Of a DNA stretch of 64,000 bases, positions 28,034 through 38,100 are shown piece by piece; within the stretch, counting starts at the first letter, position 1; each line of letters begins with the position of its first letter. The notes beneath the pieces are model-generated. The model did not search any database, was not told where the DNA came from, and saw only the letters and a program-made list of their open reading frames with translations. This DNA comes from Ancylobacter sp. Lp-2. Its GTDB lineage: Bacteria > Pseudomonadota > Alphaproteobacteria > Rhizobiales > Xanthobacteraceae. Position numbers and translations under genes: made by a program. The stretch lies in NCBI RefSeq assembly GCF_020523795.1, contig NZ_JAJALI010000009.1:122501-186500 (forward strand), given 5' to 3'.

Positions 28034-28471
28034 ATGAACGCACCGCTCGAATCCTGGCTGTTCTGGGCCATCCTCTCGGCGGGGTTCGCCGCGCTGACCG
28101 CCATCTTCGGCAAGATCGGCGTGGAGAATGTCGGGGCCGACTTCGCCACCTTCATCCGCACGGTGGTGATCCTCGCCGCCATCAGCCTGATCCTCACCGC
28201 CACCGGCGGCTGGCAGGGGCTCGGCACGATAAGCCCGCGCAGCGGGCTGTTCCTGGTGCTGTCGGGGCTGGCGACCGGGCTGAGCTGGGTCTGCTATTTC
28301 CGCGCGCTCAGGATCGGCGACGCGGCGCGGGTGGCGCCGGTCGACAAGATGAGCGTCGTGCTGGTGGCGGTGTTCGGGGTGCTTTTCCTCGGCGAGAAGC
28401 TCTCCGGGCCGAACTGGCTCGGCGTGGCTCTGATCGCCGCCGGGGCGGTGCTGGTCGCCTATAAGGGCTGA
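28034..28471 (+). CDS. Half-size EamA transporter protein
   Basis: This 145-residue protein is a single EamA domain with about five membrane segments, half the length of standard ten-helix DMT transporters. Conserved elements are FAALTAIFGKIGVENV near the start and APVDKMSVVLVAVFGVLFLGEKLS near the end. Such units work as dimers in related families. I chose the ATG at 28034, whose peptide starts at the first helix; the frame is open further upstream. The stop overlaps the 3' end of the convergent AraC gene by 13 bases. The substrate is unknown. Confidence 0.85.
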   Translation: MNAPLESWLFWAILSAGFAALTAIFGKIGVENVGADFATFIRTVVILAAISLILTATGGWQGLGTISPRSGLFLVLSGLATGLSWVCYFRALRIGDAARVAPVDKMSVVLVAVFGVLFLGEKLSGPNWLGVALIAAGAVLVAYKG

Positions 28472-29568
28472 TCGGCGCTGCCGAGCCGGCGGGTCGCCCG
28501 CCATTCCGACGGGCTCATGCCGGCGAGGCGGCGGAATTCGCGGTTGAAGTTCGACTTGGTGAGGAAGCCGGCTTCCAGCATCACCCGCGTCACCGGCAGG
28601 TCGGTTTCGCCGAGCAGGCGCTGCGCCTCGGCGACCCTGAGGCCGTTCACATAATGCGACACGCTCATCGAGTGGACGCGGTTGATCGCCTCCGACAGTC
28701 GCCGCGCCGGCAGCGCGAGGCGACGGGCGAGGCGGCCGAGATCGAGGTCGACATCGGTGTAGAGCCGGCGCTCGGCCATCAGTGCGTCGAGGCGGGCGAG
28801 AATGGCGAGGTCCGCCGCGCGCAGGGAGGCTTCGTCGGCCTCGTCGGGCTGCTCCGGCGCCGGGAGAGCGGGGCATTCCGTAGCGAGTTCTGTGGCCCGC
28901 GCCTCGGGCGCCGGGGGAGAAGGCGGGCTGGCATCGGCATCGGCGGCGGCGGCGGCGGTGCCGAGCGCCAGCAGCGTCACCATGTTGAACAGCGCGATGA
29001 TCAAAGGCGTGTGGCGCCCGCCGCTCCAGTCGAGATCGAAGGAGATCACCACGTCGACCAGCGCCGAGCCGACCAGCGCCGCGGCGGTGAAGATGAGCGC
29101 GCGATAGGAGCGCAGCGCGCCGTCGAGCCGCGAGGAGATGAGCGCGTCCGGTCCGCGCCGGGCCAGCCAGAACAGCGCGGCGCCATAACCGAGGAACAGC
29201 GCCACCACCACTGGGCCGACCGGCGAGGGCAGGAACCGCACCAGCCCGGCGACCACGAGCGGCGGCAGCAGCAGATGCGCCCACAGCCAAGTCGGGTGCG
29301 TGCCGTTCTCCGGTCCGGCGCTGGCGAGGCTGCGGAAGGCGAGGAAGGCCAGCGGCGCGATCAGGCTCGCCAGCACCACCTGGAACGGCAGCACGGCGCG
29401 GATATCGTAGCCCCAGTGCAGGCCGATCAGCACCGATTGCGACGCATAGGCGGCGATGAGGGCGAGGAACAGGCGGTGATGCCGGCCGTCCTCCTGCGTC
29501 CGCGCGAGGCGGATGGCGAGCAGGACCAGCAGCAAAGCGACGACGAAGGGCAGCGGGACGAAGATCAT
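28459..29568 (-). CDS. Membrane-embedded AraC-family regulator
   Basis: This 369-residue protein has an N-terminal half with about six or seven hydrophobic helices (starting VPLPFVVALLLVLLAIRLA) and a C-terminal AraC DNA-binding domain (LDLGRLARRLALPARRLSEAIN; VMLEAGFLTKSNFNREFRRLAG). A linker of about 60 residues rich in Ala, Pro and Glu joins them. Membrane sensors with AraC output are known, but the signal here is unknown. The divergent gene at 29736 is a possible target. Confidence 0.85.
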   Translation of the reverse strand: MIFVPLPFVVALLLVLLAIRLARTQEDGRHHRLFLALIAAYASQSVLIGLHWGYDIRAVLPFQVVLASLIAPLAFLAFRSLASAGPENGTHPTWLWAHLLLPPLVVAGLVRFLPSPVGPVVVALFLGYGAALFWLARRGPDALISSRLDGALRSYRALIFTAAALVGSALVDVVISFDLDWSGGRHTPLIIALFNMVTLLALGTAAAAADADASPPSPPAPEARATELATECPALPAPEQPDEADEASLRAADLAILARLDALMAERRLYTDVDLDLGRLARRLALPARRLSEAINRVHSMSVSHYVNGLRVAEAQRLLGETDLPVTRVMLEAGFLTKSNFNREFRRLAGMSPSEWRATRRLGSADQPL

Positions 29569-29735
29569 CGGGGAGGGTGACGCGCGGCGGATTCGGCCTG
29601 TTCTGGCCCGGATCGCGCTCGAGGTCGACCTGAAACGCGATCGAGGTCGCGGCGGCGGCGCTGTTTCGACGGGATGGCGGGGAATGCCAACCCGCGATCG
29701 ACCTGTCGCGATCGCGCTCTCGACGGAGACCCGCC

Positions 29736-30464
29736 ATGCTGCCGCTTTTTCCCCCGACGCCTTCCGCCCTGCTGCTCGCCGCGCTCTTCCTGCTGCTCGC
29801 CCGGCCGGGCGGGGCCGCCGCCGGCGAGGCGCGGCTCGACCTTGCCGGGGTGCGCGAGATCGAGATCGCCGGCGATGCCGCCCATGTGCGACTGACCACC
29901 GGTGGCGGGCCGGCCGAGGCGCGGCTCGGCACCCGTCGCGAAGGCTGGTTCGCGCGCTGGTATTCGAGCTGGTTCTACAATGACTGCCGCAGCGACAGCC
30001 GCATGTGGGTCGCCGGCACAGTGCTGCATGTGAACGTGGTCACGCCCTCGGCCTTCGAGGCCTCCGACTGCGTGGTGGAGGTGACGGCGCGGCTGCCGGA
30101 GGGCGCGGCGGTGCGGATCGGCCTCGACGCGGTGGAGGCGCGGCTCGACGGGCGCTTCGGCGTGCTCGACCTCGGCACCCGCGCCGGCGACGTGACGCTC
30201 AACGGCGCGGTGGAGACGGCGGAGCTGAGCGGCGCGGCGCTGCGGGCGCGGCTCGACCTCGCCGGGGCGGCGGAACGGGCGCCGCGCGAATTGCGCCTCA
30301 GCGCTGGGGCGCTCGACGCCACCGTCGATCTCGGCGCCGCCGCGCCGGTGGGCTGGCGGGTCGATGCCAAGGCGGCGCTGGTCGACACCTCCCGGCCGAA
30401 CGACCCGTCGGCGCCGACGCAGCTCGCCGTGAGCGGCGACTATGTGCGGCTGACGCTGCGTTGA
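29736..30464 (+). CDS. Exported beta-repeat protein, DUF4097-like
   Basis: This 242-residue protein has a signal peptide at residues 1-30 (ending GGAAAGEA). A repetitive beta-rich body follows, with short alternating segments such as ARLDGRFGVLDLGTRAGDVTLNG, like the putative-adhesin or DUF4097 beta-solenoid family. Two cysteines (DCRSD and SDCVVE) could form a disulfide. I cannot name a function. It lies divergently to the membrane AraC regulator, with 167 bases between. Confidence 0.65.
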   Translation: MLPLFPPTPSALLLAALFLLLARPGGAAAGEARLDLAGVREIEIAGDAAHVRLTTGGGPAEARLGTRREGWFARWYSSWFYNDCRSDSRMWVAGTVLHVNVVTPSAFEASDCVVEVTARLPEGAAVRIGLDAVEARLDGRFGVLDLGTRAGDVTLNGAVETAELSGAALRARLDLAGAAERAPRELRLSAGALDATVDLGAAAPVGWRVDAKAALVDTSRPNDPSAPTQLAVSGDYVRLTLR

Positions 30465-30470
30465 CGCCGG

Positions 30471-31274
30471 TCAGCGCGTGCGCTCGATCAACTCCATGGC
30501 GGCGTGCGGGTTGCGCACCTTGTGGCCGCTGATGACGAACAGGAAGGTCTCGCGCGGGGTCTCCGGCGCCGGCTCGGCGAGGAGCGTGTTGCCGAGGTCC
30601 GGCGGGGTGCGGCCGGCCGCCCAATGGCGGGCGCGGTTCGCCCAGGCGTCGAGCTCGGCGTCGGAATAGCCCTTCGGGTGCGCCTCGCCGGTGCCCATGA
30701 TGCGGACATAGACGAAGGGGGCGGTGAGATCGGCGATCAGCGGGTGCGCACTGTCGCCGGCGATCACCACGCCGACGCCGTGCTCGCGGGCCAGCGCGAC
30801 GAAATCCTTGTTGGCGAAGCTCTCATGCCGCACCTCGACGGCGTGGCGGAGGGTGCGGCCCTCATGGGTCTTCGGCAGCAGCGCGAGGAAGGCGGCGAAG
30901 TCGTCGGGATCGAATTTCTTGGTGGCCATGAACTGCCAGTTGATCGGGCCGAGCTTGGCCTTCAGCTCGGTGATGCCGCTGGTGACGAACTTCTCGATGG
31001 AAGAGCCGGCCTCGGCGAGCACCCGGCGATTGGTGGCGAAGCGCGGGCCCTTCAGCGCGAAGACGAAGTCCTCCGGCGTCTCGTCATGCCATTTGGCGAA
31101 GCTCTCCGGCTTCTGCGAGCCGTAATAGGTGCCGTTGACCTCGATGGCGGTCAGTTTGCCGGCGGCATATTCCAGCTCGCGCTTCTGGGCGAGGCCGTCG
31201 GGATAGAAGCTGCCGCGCCAGGGTTCGAAGGTCCAGCCGCCAATGCCGATGCGGATGGGGGCTTGTGTGCTCAT
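30471..31274 (-). CDS. DUF72 family protein
   Basis: This 267-residue protein matches the DUF72 (YecE-like) TIM-barrel family: IGIGGWTFEPWRGSFYP at the start, TAIEVNGTYYGSQKPESFAKW, and AVEVRHESF in the second half. The family has a conserved cavity with acidic residues but no settled activity. It is alone in its orientation. Its end lies 6 bases from the convergent solenoid-like gene. Confidence 0.85.
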   Translation of the reverse strand: MSTQAPIRIGIGGWTFEPWRGSFYPDGLAQKRELEYAAGKLTAIEVNGTYYGSQKPESFAKWHDETPEDFVFALKGPRFATNRRVLAEAGSSIEKFVTSGITELKAKLGPINWQFMATKKFDPDDFAAFLALLPKTHEGRTLRHAVEVRHESFANKDFVALAREHGVGVVIAGDSAHPLIADLTAPFVYVRIMGTGEAHPKGYSDAELDAWANRARHWAAGRTPPDLGNTLLAEPAPETPRETFLFVISGHKVRNPHAAMELIERTR

Positions 31275-31428
31275 CGGGACCTCCTCGCGTGATGCGGCGC
31301 GATCCTAGGGCGGTTTGCCGGCAGGGGAAATCCGAAAGCGCCGGGTTCGCCGCAAGGGGGAGGCCGGATTGGGGCTGGCCGGGTGAGCGCGGCTGGCGCC
31401 ATAGTGGCCCATGGGCGCGGGACGGGCG

Positions 31429-32622
31429 ATGGACGAGGCCGGACGGGAAAGGCGGGAGGAGCCGCGGCGGGAGCCCGCCGGGGCGGCGGAGGGCAGGGTG
31501 GCCGACGGCGTGCCGGTCGGGCGTGCCGGTGCCTCCGCGCGTCTCTCCGGGAGGGCGGTCGGGGCCGGCCTGCTGGAGCGGCTCGATCCCGGCATGCATC
31601 GTCGCGTCAAGGGCTTGCGGCTCGTCACCGCCTTCGGGCTCGCCGCCATGATGGGGCGGATGCCGGAGCTGACCAGTGCGCTCGGAACCGGCCCGGCGCT
31701 GAGCGTGCTGGCCGGCGGCTTCGCCTTGTGGGCGAGCGTCTCGGTGGCCCGCGCCAGCCGGCGCGATTCCAGTCGCGACCTGGCGGCGCTGTGCCTCGCG
31801 GCGACGCTGGGGGCGGTGAGCTTCATCCTGCTGGCTTCCCGGCTCGGCGGCGCGGGAACCGTGGGCGGCGAGCTGGTGCTGGTGAGCGGGGCGTTCGCCA
31901 CCGGTTATTTGCGGCGCTTCGGCGTTACCGGCGCCGGTATCGGCTCGCAGATCTATATCGGCCAGCTGCTGGCCTATGGCGCCGGGCTGGGCCTCGGCGA
32001 TCTGCGGACCGTGGCGGTGGCGGGGGCGATCGCCACCATAGCGGCGGTGGTGCCGCGGGTGCTGAGCGGGCCGGCGGAGCATCCCGCCGCCTCGCCCACC
32101 CTCGGGCCGGTGCGGGTCGCCGGGCTGCGCCGCACCCGGCCGGAACTGGCCATGGGCGTGCAGGCCGCCGCGGCGGCGCTGGCCGTCGTCGGGCTGAACC
32201 GCTGGATCGGGCTCCAGCAGTCCGACTGGGCGATTACCGCCTGCACCTATGTGATCGCCGGCTCGGCGGCCGGCACGGTGGAGCGGGTGCGGCAACGCAT
32301 GATCGGCACCGCGATCGGGGTGCCGATCGGCCTCGCCTGCCTGCCGCTCGCCGTGCACGCGCCGCTGCTGCTGTGGGGCGCGGCGGCGCTCGCCATGGTG
32401 ATCTATGCCATGGCGTTGCCTGAGCGCTACGACGTCGCCTGCGGCGCCTTCGCCTTCACGCTGGTGGTGACATTGGCGGCGAGCGGGGAACAGTCGGTCG
32501 GCTTTCTCGCGGCGCGCATCTGGGAGACGGCGCTGGGCGGCGCGGTGGGGCTGGTCGCGGCGCTGTTGCTGCTGCCGCTGCGCTCGGCGCAGCGCGAGGG
32601 CCTGCCGCCGGGCGGTGGCTAG
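31429..32622 (+). CDS. FUSC-like inner-membrane protein
   Basis: This protein of about 397 residues has roughly ten or eleven hydrophobic helices in two sets, separated by RRTRPELAMGVQAAAAALAV. That segment and AITACTYVIAGSAAGTVERVRQRMIGTAIGVPIG resemble the FUSC/aromatic-acid-efflux membrane module. The N-terminal ~60 residues are charged and probably cytoplasmic. I place the start at the ATG at 31429; an ATG at 31411 is also in frame. The transported compound cannot be inferred. Confidence 0.7.
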   Translation: MDEAGRERREEPRREPAGAAEGRVADGVPVGRAGASARLSGRAVGAGLLERLDPGMHRRVKGLRLVTAFGLAAMMGRMPELTSALGTGPALSVLAGGFALWASVSVARASRRDSSRDLAALCLAATLGAVSFILLASRLGGAGTVGGELVLVSGAFATGYLRRFGVTGAGIGSQIYIGQLLAYGAGLGLGDLRTVAVAGAIATIAAVVPRVLSGPAEHPAASPTLGPVRVAGLRRTRPELAMGVQAAAAALAVVGLNRWIGLQQSDWAITACTYVIAGSAAGTVERVRQRMIGTAIGVPIGLACLPLAVHAPLLLWGAAALAMVIYAMALPERYDVACGAFAFTLVVTLAASGEQSVGFLAARIWETALGGAVGLVAALLLLPLRSAQREGLPPGGG

Positions 32623-32687
32623 GACCCCGTTCGCGGGCGATCACGCGACCGCAGCGGGGCAGCCGCCGCGCACAGGCAGGGCCGCGT

Positions 32688-33377
32688 TCAGCGGGCCTCG
32701 TCCGGGCCAGTATTGGCGACGACGACATCGGCGGCGACACTACGCGTGGCGACGAGCCGCGCATTGGGCAGGTCGTTTTCCTCCAGCTTGGCGTGGATCG
32801 CCGCCTCGTCATAGCCGAAGCCGGCCCAGCGGGCGCGCAGGCGGGCCTCCAGCGTCGGCAGCGGCACGTCGAGCCGCACCGTGACGTCGAAGCGCTGGCG
32901 CAGCCCGGCCCAGGCGGGATCGTCGAGTAGCAGATAGTTGCCCTCGACGATGACGAGGCGGGCCTCGGCGCCGATCAGCCGCGCGCCGGCGCGGGCGATC
33001 TCCAGCGCGCGGTCGAACACCGGCACCGCCACCTCGCGCCCGTCGTCGCGCCTGAGGCGGTCCAGCGCCGATGCCAGCCCGTCAATGTCGAAGGTGAAGG
33101 GCGCGCCCTTGCGCGGACGCCAGCCGCGCGCCTCTAGCAGCTGGTCGTCATAGTGGAAGCCGTCCATCGGCAGCACCTGCGACAGGCCGGGGGCGGCGGC
33201 GTCGAGACGCGCCTTCAGCGTCTCGGCCAGGGTGCTCTTGCCCGAACCGGGCGCGCCGGCGACCGCCACCACCGTGCGCCGCTCGCGGGGCCGGGCGAGG
33301 AGGTCGCGCACCAGCCGGTCCAGGGCGGCGTCCGTCTCCGCGCGCGGCTCGAGGCCGATCCCGTTCGCCATCGTCAT
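32688..33377 (-). CDS. P-loop nucleoside/nucleotide kinase family protein
   Basis: This 229-residue protein belongs to the uridine/pantothenate-kinase-like P-loop group: Walker A GAPGSGKST near residue 44, PMDGFHYDDQLL, the DxDxL-type segment FDIDGLASALDRL, VIVEGNYLLLDDPAW and a lid-like RARWAGFGYDEAA. Family members phosphorylate sugars or nucleosides, but the substrate here is unknown. An ATG at 33377 and one at 33371 are both possible. It follows the GlxA-type regulator on the same strand by 35 bases, so the two may be cotranscribed. Confidence 0.8.
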   Translation of the reverse strand: MTMANGIGLEPRAETDAALDRLVRDLLARPRERRTVVAVAGAPGSGKSTLAETLKARLDAAAPGLSQVLPMDGFHYDDQLLEARGWRPRKGAPFTFDIDGLASALDRLRRDDGREVAVPVFDRALEIARAGARLIGAEARLVIVEGNYLLLDDPAWAGLRQRFDVTVRLDVPLPTLEARLRARWAGFGYDEAAIHAKLEENDLPNARLVATRSVAADVVVANTGPDEAR

Positions 33378-33412
33378 TTCCCTGTGGTTTGTCCTGCGGT
33401 GCGGCGTCGCGC

Positions 33413-34522
33413 TCAATCGAACAGGCGCTGGCCGGCGAGGCTGGAGGGCGCCGGGGCCGGCACGCCGGCGGGCGGAACGCCGGTGCGGGCGTCGGTGGGG
33501 GTAAAGCCGTGCAGCGCCTTGAACTGGCGCGAGAAATGCGCGCAGTCCGAGAAGCCGGATTCCAGCGCGATATCGGTGATGGAGCGGCCGGTGGTGTCGA
33601 GCAGGAAGCGGGCATAGCGCAGGCGCATCAGCCGGTAGAACTCGGCCGGGCGGCGGCCCATCACGGTCTGGAACAGCCGTTCCAGCTGGCGGGTGGAGAG
33701 CTGCAGGCGCCGGGCGATGCTGGCGATGGGCAGCGGATCGGCCATGTTCTGCTCCATGAGCAGCAAAGCGCGGCGCACGCGGTCGTCGGCGACGAGATCG
33801 GCGATGGGCGGGTGCGGCTGCGCCTGGTTGCCGGGGCGGACGCGGTCGAGCAGCAGCACATGACGGCTCTTCTGCGCCACCGAGCGGCCGAGATGCTTCT
33901 CGACCAGCGCGGTGGCGAGGTCGGCGGTGCCGCCGCCGCCGGCGCAGGTGATGCGGTCGCCGTCGATGACATAGAGCCGGTCGGCCACCGGATGGTGATG
34001 CGGGAACTCGTCGAGGAAATCCTGGTAGTGGTACCAGGAGACGCAGCAGCGCCGCCCGGTCATCAGCCCGGCGCGGGCGAGCACGAAGGAGCCGGTGCAC
34101 ACCCCGACCAGCGGCACGCCGGCCTTGGCCGCTCGCTTGAGATAGGCCACCGCCTCGTCGTCGAGCCGGGCGCCGGTGTGCAGCAGGCCGCCGACCACCA
34201 CGATGTAGCTGAACTGTGCGGGATCGACGAAGGGCCCGGCCGGGGCGACGGTGACGCCGCAGCTGGCGCGGATCGGCTCAGCTTTCGTCGCCATGATGCG
34301 CCAGCGGCACAGGATCGGGCGTGAGCGGTCGCCGTCATCGGCGGCGAGGCGCAGATGGTCGACCAGCAGCGAAAAGGCCGACAGGGTGAAGTTGTCGGTG
34401 AGGATGAATCCGACATTCAGCACCGGCGCGGCCGCCGGCGACGCGGTCGCGGGGGGCGCTGCGGTCTTGGGCGCGGCAGGCTTGGAGGCGGAAGCGAACG
34501 TGTCCATCATGCCCGGCGTCAT
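33413..34522 (-). CDS. GlxA-family AraC regulator near the sox genes
   Basis: This 369-residue regulator has a DJ-1/PfpI-like sensor (LNVGFILTDNFTLSAFSLLVDHLRLA; VGVCTGSFVLARAGLMTGRRCCVSWYHYQDF) and a C-terminal AraC domain (IASIARRLQLSTRQLERLFQ; DIALESGFSDCAHFSRQFKALHG). It lies downstream of soxBDAG on the same strand, 119 bases after soxG. Regulators of this family control carnitine, betaine and sarcosine genes in Pseudomonas, so a role in this locus is plausible. The ATG at 34522 lacks a good ribosome site; ATGs at 34510 and 34507 are alternatives. Confidence 0.8.
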   Translation of the reverse strand: MTPGMMDTFASASKPAAPKTAAPPATASPAAAPVLNVGFILTDNFTLSAFSLLVDHLRLAADDGDRSRPILCRWRIMATKAEPIRASCGVTVAPAGPFVDPAQFSYIVVVGGLLHTGARLDDEAVAYLKRAAKAGVPLVGVCTGSFVLARAGLMTGRRCCVSWYHYQDFLDEFPHHHPVADRLYVIDGDRITCAGGGGTADLATALVEKHLGRSVAQKSRHVLLLDRVRPGNQAQPHPPIADLVADDRVRRALLLMEQNMADPLPIASIARRLQLSTRQLERLFQTVMGRRPAEFYRLMRLRYARFLLDTTGRSITDIALESGFSDCAHFSRQFKALHGFTPTDARTGVPPAGVPAPAPSSLAGQRLFD

Positions 34523-34641
34523 GCAGATTTCGCGCCGGAGGATAGCAGAGTTCGGCCCGCAAGCGGAGGTGGGGGCGTCGGGGGTGGAGGCGAGGAGGCC
34601 GGGGACGAGGATGCCCCGGCCGTCGACCCTGCCGGGCGGGC

Positions 34642-35199
34642 TCACGCGAGCTCCCGCCGCGCCTCCTCCAGGAGGCCCCAGACATAGGGGGCGAAGGAGC
34701 GCCAGACGTCGAGGCGAAAGCGCTCGGGCGTCTCGCGCAGCAGCACGATCTCGGCCTTGCCGAAGACGGTGCGCGTGACCATGCCGACCGGGAAGGCGGC
34801 CTCCGACAGGTCGAGCGGGCAGCCCTGGTTCAGCACATAGGCGGCGCGCGGCCCTTCCAGCGCGATGCCGAGCGAACGGCTGGAGACGTCGACCAGCGCG
34901 TGCGGCAGGCCGAACACTGCCGGCTCGATCTCGGCGATCAGCGCGGCGGGATCGGCATCCTCGGCGATGAGCAGCCACTCGTCCGGGCCGAGCCAGGCGG
35001 CGAGGCGGTCGCCGCTGCGCTTGAACCGGCAGGCCTGCCGGGGCAGCTCGGCGCCAAAGGCGATGCCGGCCGGGCCGACGGCCGACTCGCGGCCACGGAA
35101 CACCAGGCGCGTCGCCGGCGGCAGCGCCGACAGCCGGGCGGCCGGGAGGTCCGACGCGGTGGCGGCGAGGGCGGTGAGCGGGAACAGGAGGTCAGACAT
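34642..35199 (-). CDS. soxG: Sarcosine oxidase gamma subunit
   Basis: SoxG is the smallest folded scaffold subunit of heterotetrameric sarcosine oxidase. The 185-residue sequence has the GcvT-like segments LGPDEWLLIAEDA, LVDVSSRSLGIALEGP and VLNQGCPLDLSEAAFPVG, typical of SoxG. It overlaps soxA by 8 bases and is the last gene of the order soxB-soxD-soxA-soxG. Confidence 0.92.
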   Translation of the reverse strand: MSDLLFPLTALAATASDLPAARLSALPPATRLVFRGRESAVGPAGIAFGAELPRQACRFKRSGDRLAAWLGPDEWLLIAEDADPAALIAEIEPAVFGLPHALVDVSSRSLGIALEGPRAAYVLNQGCPLDLSEAAFPVGMVTRTVFGKAEIVLLRETPERFRLDVWRSFAPYVWGLLEEARRELA

Positions 35200-38100
35200 C
35201 GAGGCGGGCTCCTTCCGCGTCGTAGAAGACCGGGTCGACTACCCCGACGGCGATCGCACCCTTCGGCATCGGCACGTGCAGCGTCCGGCCGATGCGGGAC
35301 CGGCCACCCTTCACCATGGCGAGCGCGATGGAACGCCCGAGCGTGGCGCTCATATAGGCGGAGGTGACGTGGCCGAGCATCGGCACCGGTACCGCCGCGC
35401 CGGGATCGGCGACCAGCTGGGCGCCTTCCTCCAGTACGACCTTGGGATCCCGGGTCAGCAGGCCGACCAGCTGCTTGCGGTCCGGCATGAAGAAGGCGGC
35501 GCGGTTGAGTGAGCGCTTGCCGACGAAGTCCTTCTTGTTCTTGCCGACCGCCCAGCCGAGATTGACGTCGTCCGGCCCAGCGGTGCCGTCGGTCTCCTGG
35601 CCGACGATGATGTAGCCCTTCTCGGCGCGCAGCACGTGCATGGTCTCGGTGCCGTAGGGCGTGATGCCGAACGGCTCGCCGGCCTTGAAGATGGCTTCCC
35701 ACACCGCGCGGCCATGGGCGGCGGGGACATTGACCTCGAAGCCGAGCTCGCCGGCGAAGGACAGGCGGAACAGCCGCGTCGGCACGCCGGCGATGCGGCC
35801 CTCGGCGACGCTCATATTAGGCATCGCGCCCTTGGAGAGGTCGATGCCCTCGACGAGCGAGGCCAACACCTCGCGGGACTTCGGCCCCTGCACGGCGATA
35901 ACCGCCCATTGCTCGGTGGTGGAGGTGAGCCAGACGTCGAGATCCGGCCACTCGGTCTGGAGGTAGTCCTCCATATGGGCGAGCACGCGGGCCGCGCCGC
36001 CGGTGGTGGTGGTGACGTGGAAGCGGTCCGGCGCCAGGCGGCCGACCACGCCGTCATCCATCACGAAGCCGTCCTCGCGCAGCATCACGCCATAGCGCAG
36101 CCGGCCGGGGGCGAGCTTGGTCCAGGCATTGGTGTAGATGCGGTTCATGAACTCGGCGGCGTCGGCGCCGACCACCTCGATCTTGCCGAGCGTCGAGGCG
36201 TCGAAGATGCCGACGCCGGTGCGCACCGCCTTGCATTCGCGGGCGACGGCGGCGTGCATGTCCTCCCCGCGATTGGGGAAGTAGAGCGCGCGCTTCCACA
36301 GGGAGACCGGCTCGAAGACGGCGCCGCGCGCTTCCGCCCAGCCATGGATGGGAGTGACGCGCACCGGATCGAACAGGTCGCCGCGCGCGATGCCGGCGAA
36401 GATGCCGAAGGTGGTGGGGGTGAAGGGCGGGCGGAAGGTGGTGAGCCCGATCTTCGGCACGCTGGTCCCGAGCGCCTCCGACACGATGCCGAGCGCATTC
36501 ATGTTGGAGGTCTTGCCCTGGTCGGTCGCCATGCCGGTCGTGGTGTAGCGCTTCACATGCTCGATGGAGCGGAAGCCCTCGCGGGTCGCCAGCGTGATAT
36601 CCTTGGCGGTGACGTCGTTCTGCCAGTCGACGAAGGCCTTGGCGAAGGCCGGGTTGCGGCCATGCGGGGTGGCGCCGATGAAGCCATCGGTGCCGGTCTC
36701 GGTGGCGACGACGCCGAAGGCGCGGCTGGCGACGGTGGAGCGGGTGGGGGATTTCGCACCCTTCAGTGCTGCTGCCGCGGCTTCCTCGCCGGCGTGGTAG
36801 CCGTCGGCCAGCGCGGCGGCCAGGCCGTAGCGGCCACGACAGGCGCCGGCGGAGCGTTCGCGCTCGACCGACTGGCCGGGCAGATAGGCGCCCAGCGTCT
36901 CGTCCCAGGCCAGCTTGCCGCGCGACTGCGAGAACAGGTGCACCGAGGGCGTCCAGCCGCCCGACATCAGCACGGTGTCGCAGGCGACCGGCTCGTTCAG
37001 GCCGGCCTTGCCGTTCTTCACCTTGGCGAGATGCACCCCGTTCACCCGCAGCCGGCCGGAGGTGCCGGTGACCACGGTCGAAGGCCGCACGTCGATGCCG
37101 GCGGCCAGCGCGCGGGCCGGCCATTCGCCTTCGGGGGCGGCGCGCAGATCGGCGATGGCGGCGATGGCGACCCCGCCGGCGGCGAGGTCGAGCGCGGTGC
37201 GGTAGCCACTGTCGCCGGCGGTGAAGATCACCGCCCGCTCGCCGGGCTTCACGCCATAGCGGGTGAGATAAATGCGGGCGGAGTCCGCCAGCAGGATGCC
37301 GGGGCGGTCATTCTCCGGGAACACCAGCGGGCGCTCCAGCGCGCCGGTGGCCAGCACGACCTCGCCGGCTCGCACCTGCCACAGCCGCTCGCGCGGCAGG
37401 TCAGGGCCGGGGGCGGCGAGGTGATCGGTGACGCGCTCGGCGAGCGCGATCATGTTGTGCGGGAAATAGCCGAAGGCGGTGGTGCGCGGCATCAGCACCA
37501 CGCCGGCGGCCGTGAGTTCGGCGAGGGCGTCGGCGAGCCATTCGGTAGCCGGCTTGGTATCGACGGTGGCGTCCGGCGCGGCGAGCAGCGAGCCGCCGAG
37601 CTCGGCCTGCTCGTCGACGAGGATGACGCGGGCACTGGTGGCGGCGGCCGCCAGCGCCGCGGCGATGCCGGCCGGGCCGGCGCCGATCACCAGCACGTCG
37701 CAATGGGCGTAGTTCTGGGTGTAGCGGTCGGGATCCGGCAAGGTCGGCGCCTTGCCGAGGCCGGCCATGGCGCGGATCTTCGGCTCGTAGAAGCGCTTCC
37801 ACGCCCCCGCCGGCCACATGAAGGTCTTGTAGTAGAAGCCGGCCGGCAGGAAGGGGGCGAACAGGTCGTTCACCGCGCCGGCGTCGCGGGCGAGCGAGGG
37901 CCAGCGGTTCTGGCTGGCGGCGTCCAGCCCCTCATAGAGCTCGACCTGGGTGGCGCGCAGGTTCGGGGTGACGCGGGCGGCGTCGCGCTTCACCTCGACG
38001 AGGGCGTTCGGCTCGTCGGAGCCGGCCGAGAGCAGGCCGCGCGGCCGGTGATATTTGAACGAGCGACCCAGCAGGTGCACGCCGTTGGCCAGCAGCGCCG

